From Perognathus longimembris pacificus (lineage: Eukaryota; Chordata; Mammalia; Rodentia; Heteromyidae): a DNA stretch of 64,000 bases. The stretch's first letter is position 1. Each line of letters opens with the position of its first letter. The stretch covers positions 78,517,785 through 78,581,784 of the forward strand of contig NC_063166.1 in NCBI RefSeq assembly GCF_023159225.1, written 5' to 3'. This document shows positions 63,648 through 64,000 of this stretch, one piece after another. The notes under the pieces were generated by a model. It saw only the letters and a list, made by a program, of their open reading frames with translations, had not been told where the DNA came from and searched no databases. The translations under genes and the position numbers were made by a program.

Positions 63648-63728
63648 GATGGGATTGTAGCTCAGTAGTAGAGCACTCTTTTCCAGGACTAAGTTTCAAT
63701 AAGTAAGTTAGTAAATAAATAAATAAAT
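63648..63728 (+). mobile_element. Truncated ID-like SINE with (TAAA)n
   Basis: 'ttgtagctcagtagtagagc' is an A-box segment. The B box is worn, and the end is a GTAA/TAAA microsatellite (63697-63728). Confidence 0.55.
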
Positions 63729-64000
63729 GTGATTGCACTTCTACTGAAGTAGTTATTACCATTTTACAGAGCAATCCTGTTAAAAATGTAGTAAATCCTC
63801 AACTTTTCAATTAGAATTGCAGGTTTTTAGGCTGTGGATAGCTGAGCAACAGGGCAGGCATGTTGCTTACCAAATCTCCATGGTCAGGACATACATGAGA
63901 AAGCACCGTCTTTTGTCCTGCAGGGTGTAGGGCAATAAAATCCAGCTTTGCTTCTGGGTTGGATGGGCCAGGAAGCCTTGGACCCAGCAGCTGGGATTTA

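Noticed and set aside
60564..64000. ARFGEF2 exon 7
   Set aside because: I looked for the acidic stretch expected after residue 279 and found no matching open segment with AG/GT borders, so it probably lies past the right edge.

Overview
The window is mammalian nuclear DNA, almost certainly from a geomyoid rodent (kangaroo rat, pocket mouse or pocket gopher). The basis is the repeats. Roughly twenty copies of a dimeric SINE are present whose left half is an ID-like, tRNA-Ala-derived monomer and whose right half is the module known as Geo (family IDL-Geo, established knowledge: restricted to Geomyoidea). About forty copies of a second SINE join a 7SL/B1-like left half to what looks like the same right module. 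The species cannot be told from the sequence alone.

The only protein-coding gene I can support is the 5' part of ARFGEF2 (BIG2, a Sec7-family guanine nucleotide exchange factor for class I ARFs at the trans-Golgi/recycling endosome). It lies on the + strand. Exon 1 has its ATG at 38748, and exons 2 to 6 lie at 50173-50203, 50931-51054, 58005-58151, 59579-59758 and 60329-60563. Together they encode residues 1-279: the N-terminal DCB region and the start of the following linker. All five complete introns have GT/AG ends and the reading phases join exactly. The catalytic Sec7 domain is beyond the right edge. A CpG-rich promoter at about 38.4-38.75 kb carries a perfect 18-bp palindrome made of two CACGTG E-boxes and a YY1-type AACATGGCGGC motif.

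The first 38 kb is intergenic. From human synteny (memory, not tested) it should be the PREX1-ARFGEF2 interval. I find no exon in it. It holds SINEs, MIR and L1 relics, one L1 3' end broken by an IDL-Geo copy, a solo LTR with a 5-bp target duplication, a 1.4-kb LTR-retrovirus-derived insertion with the marks of L1-mediated retroposition, several microsatellites and three unusual tandem arrays. The most striking array is a CpG-rich minisatellite at 19544-19893: ten units of about 33 bp, most repeating an NRF1-like GCGCATGCGC and a CRE-like TGACGTGA.

Within the ARFGEF2 introns the same SINE families continue, often nested with clear target-site duplications. This gives a relative age order: MIR/L1M and ancient DNA elements are oldest, then 7SL-Geo SINEs, then IDL-Geo, including a young and nearly uniform IDL-Geo subfamily. 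Most long open frames in this window are by-products of repeats that lack stop codons and are not genes.
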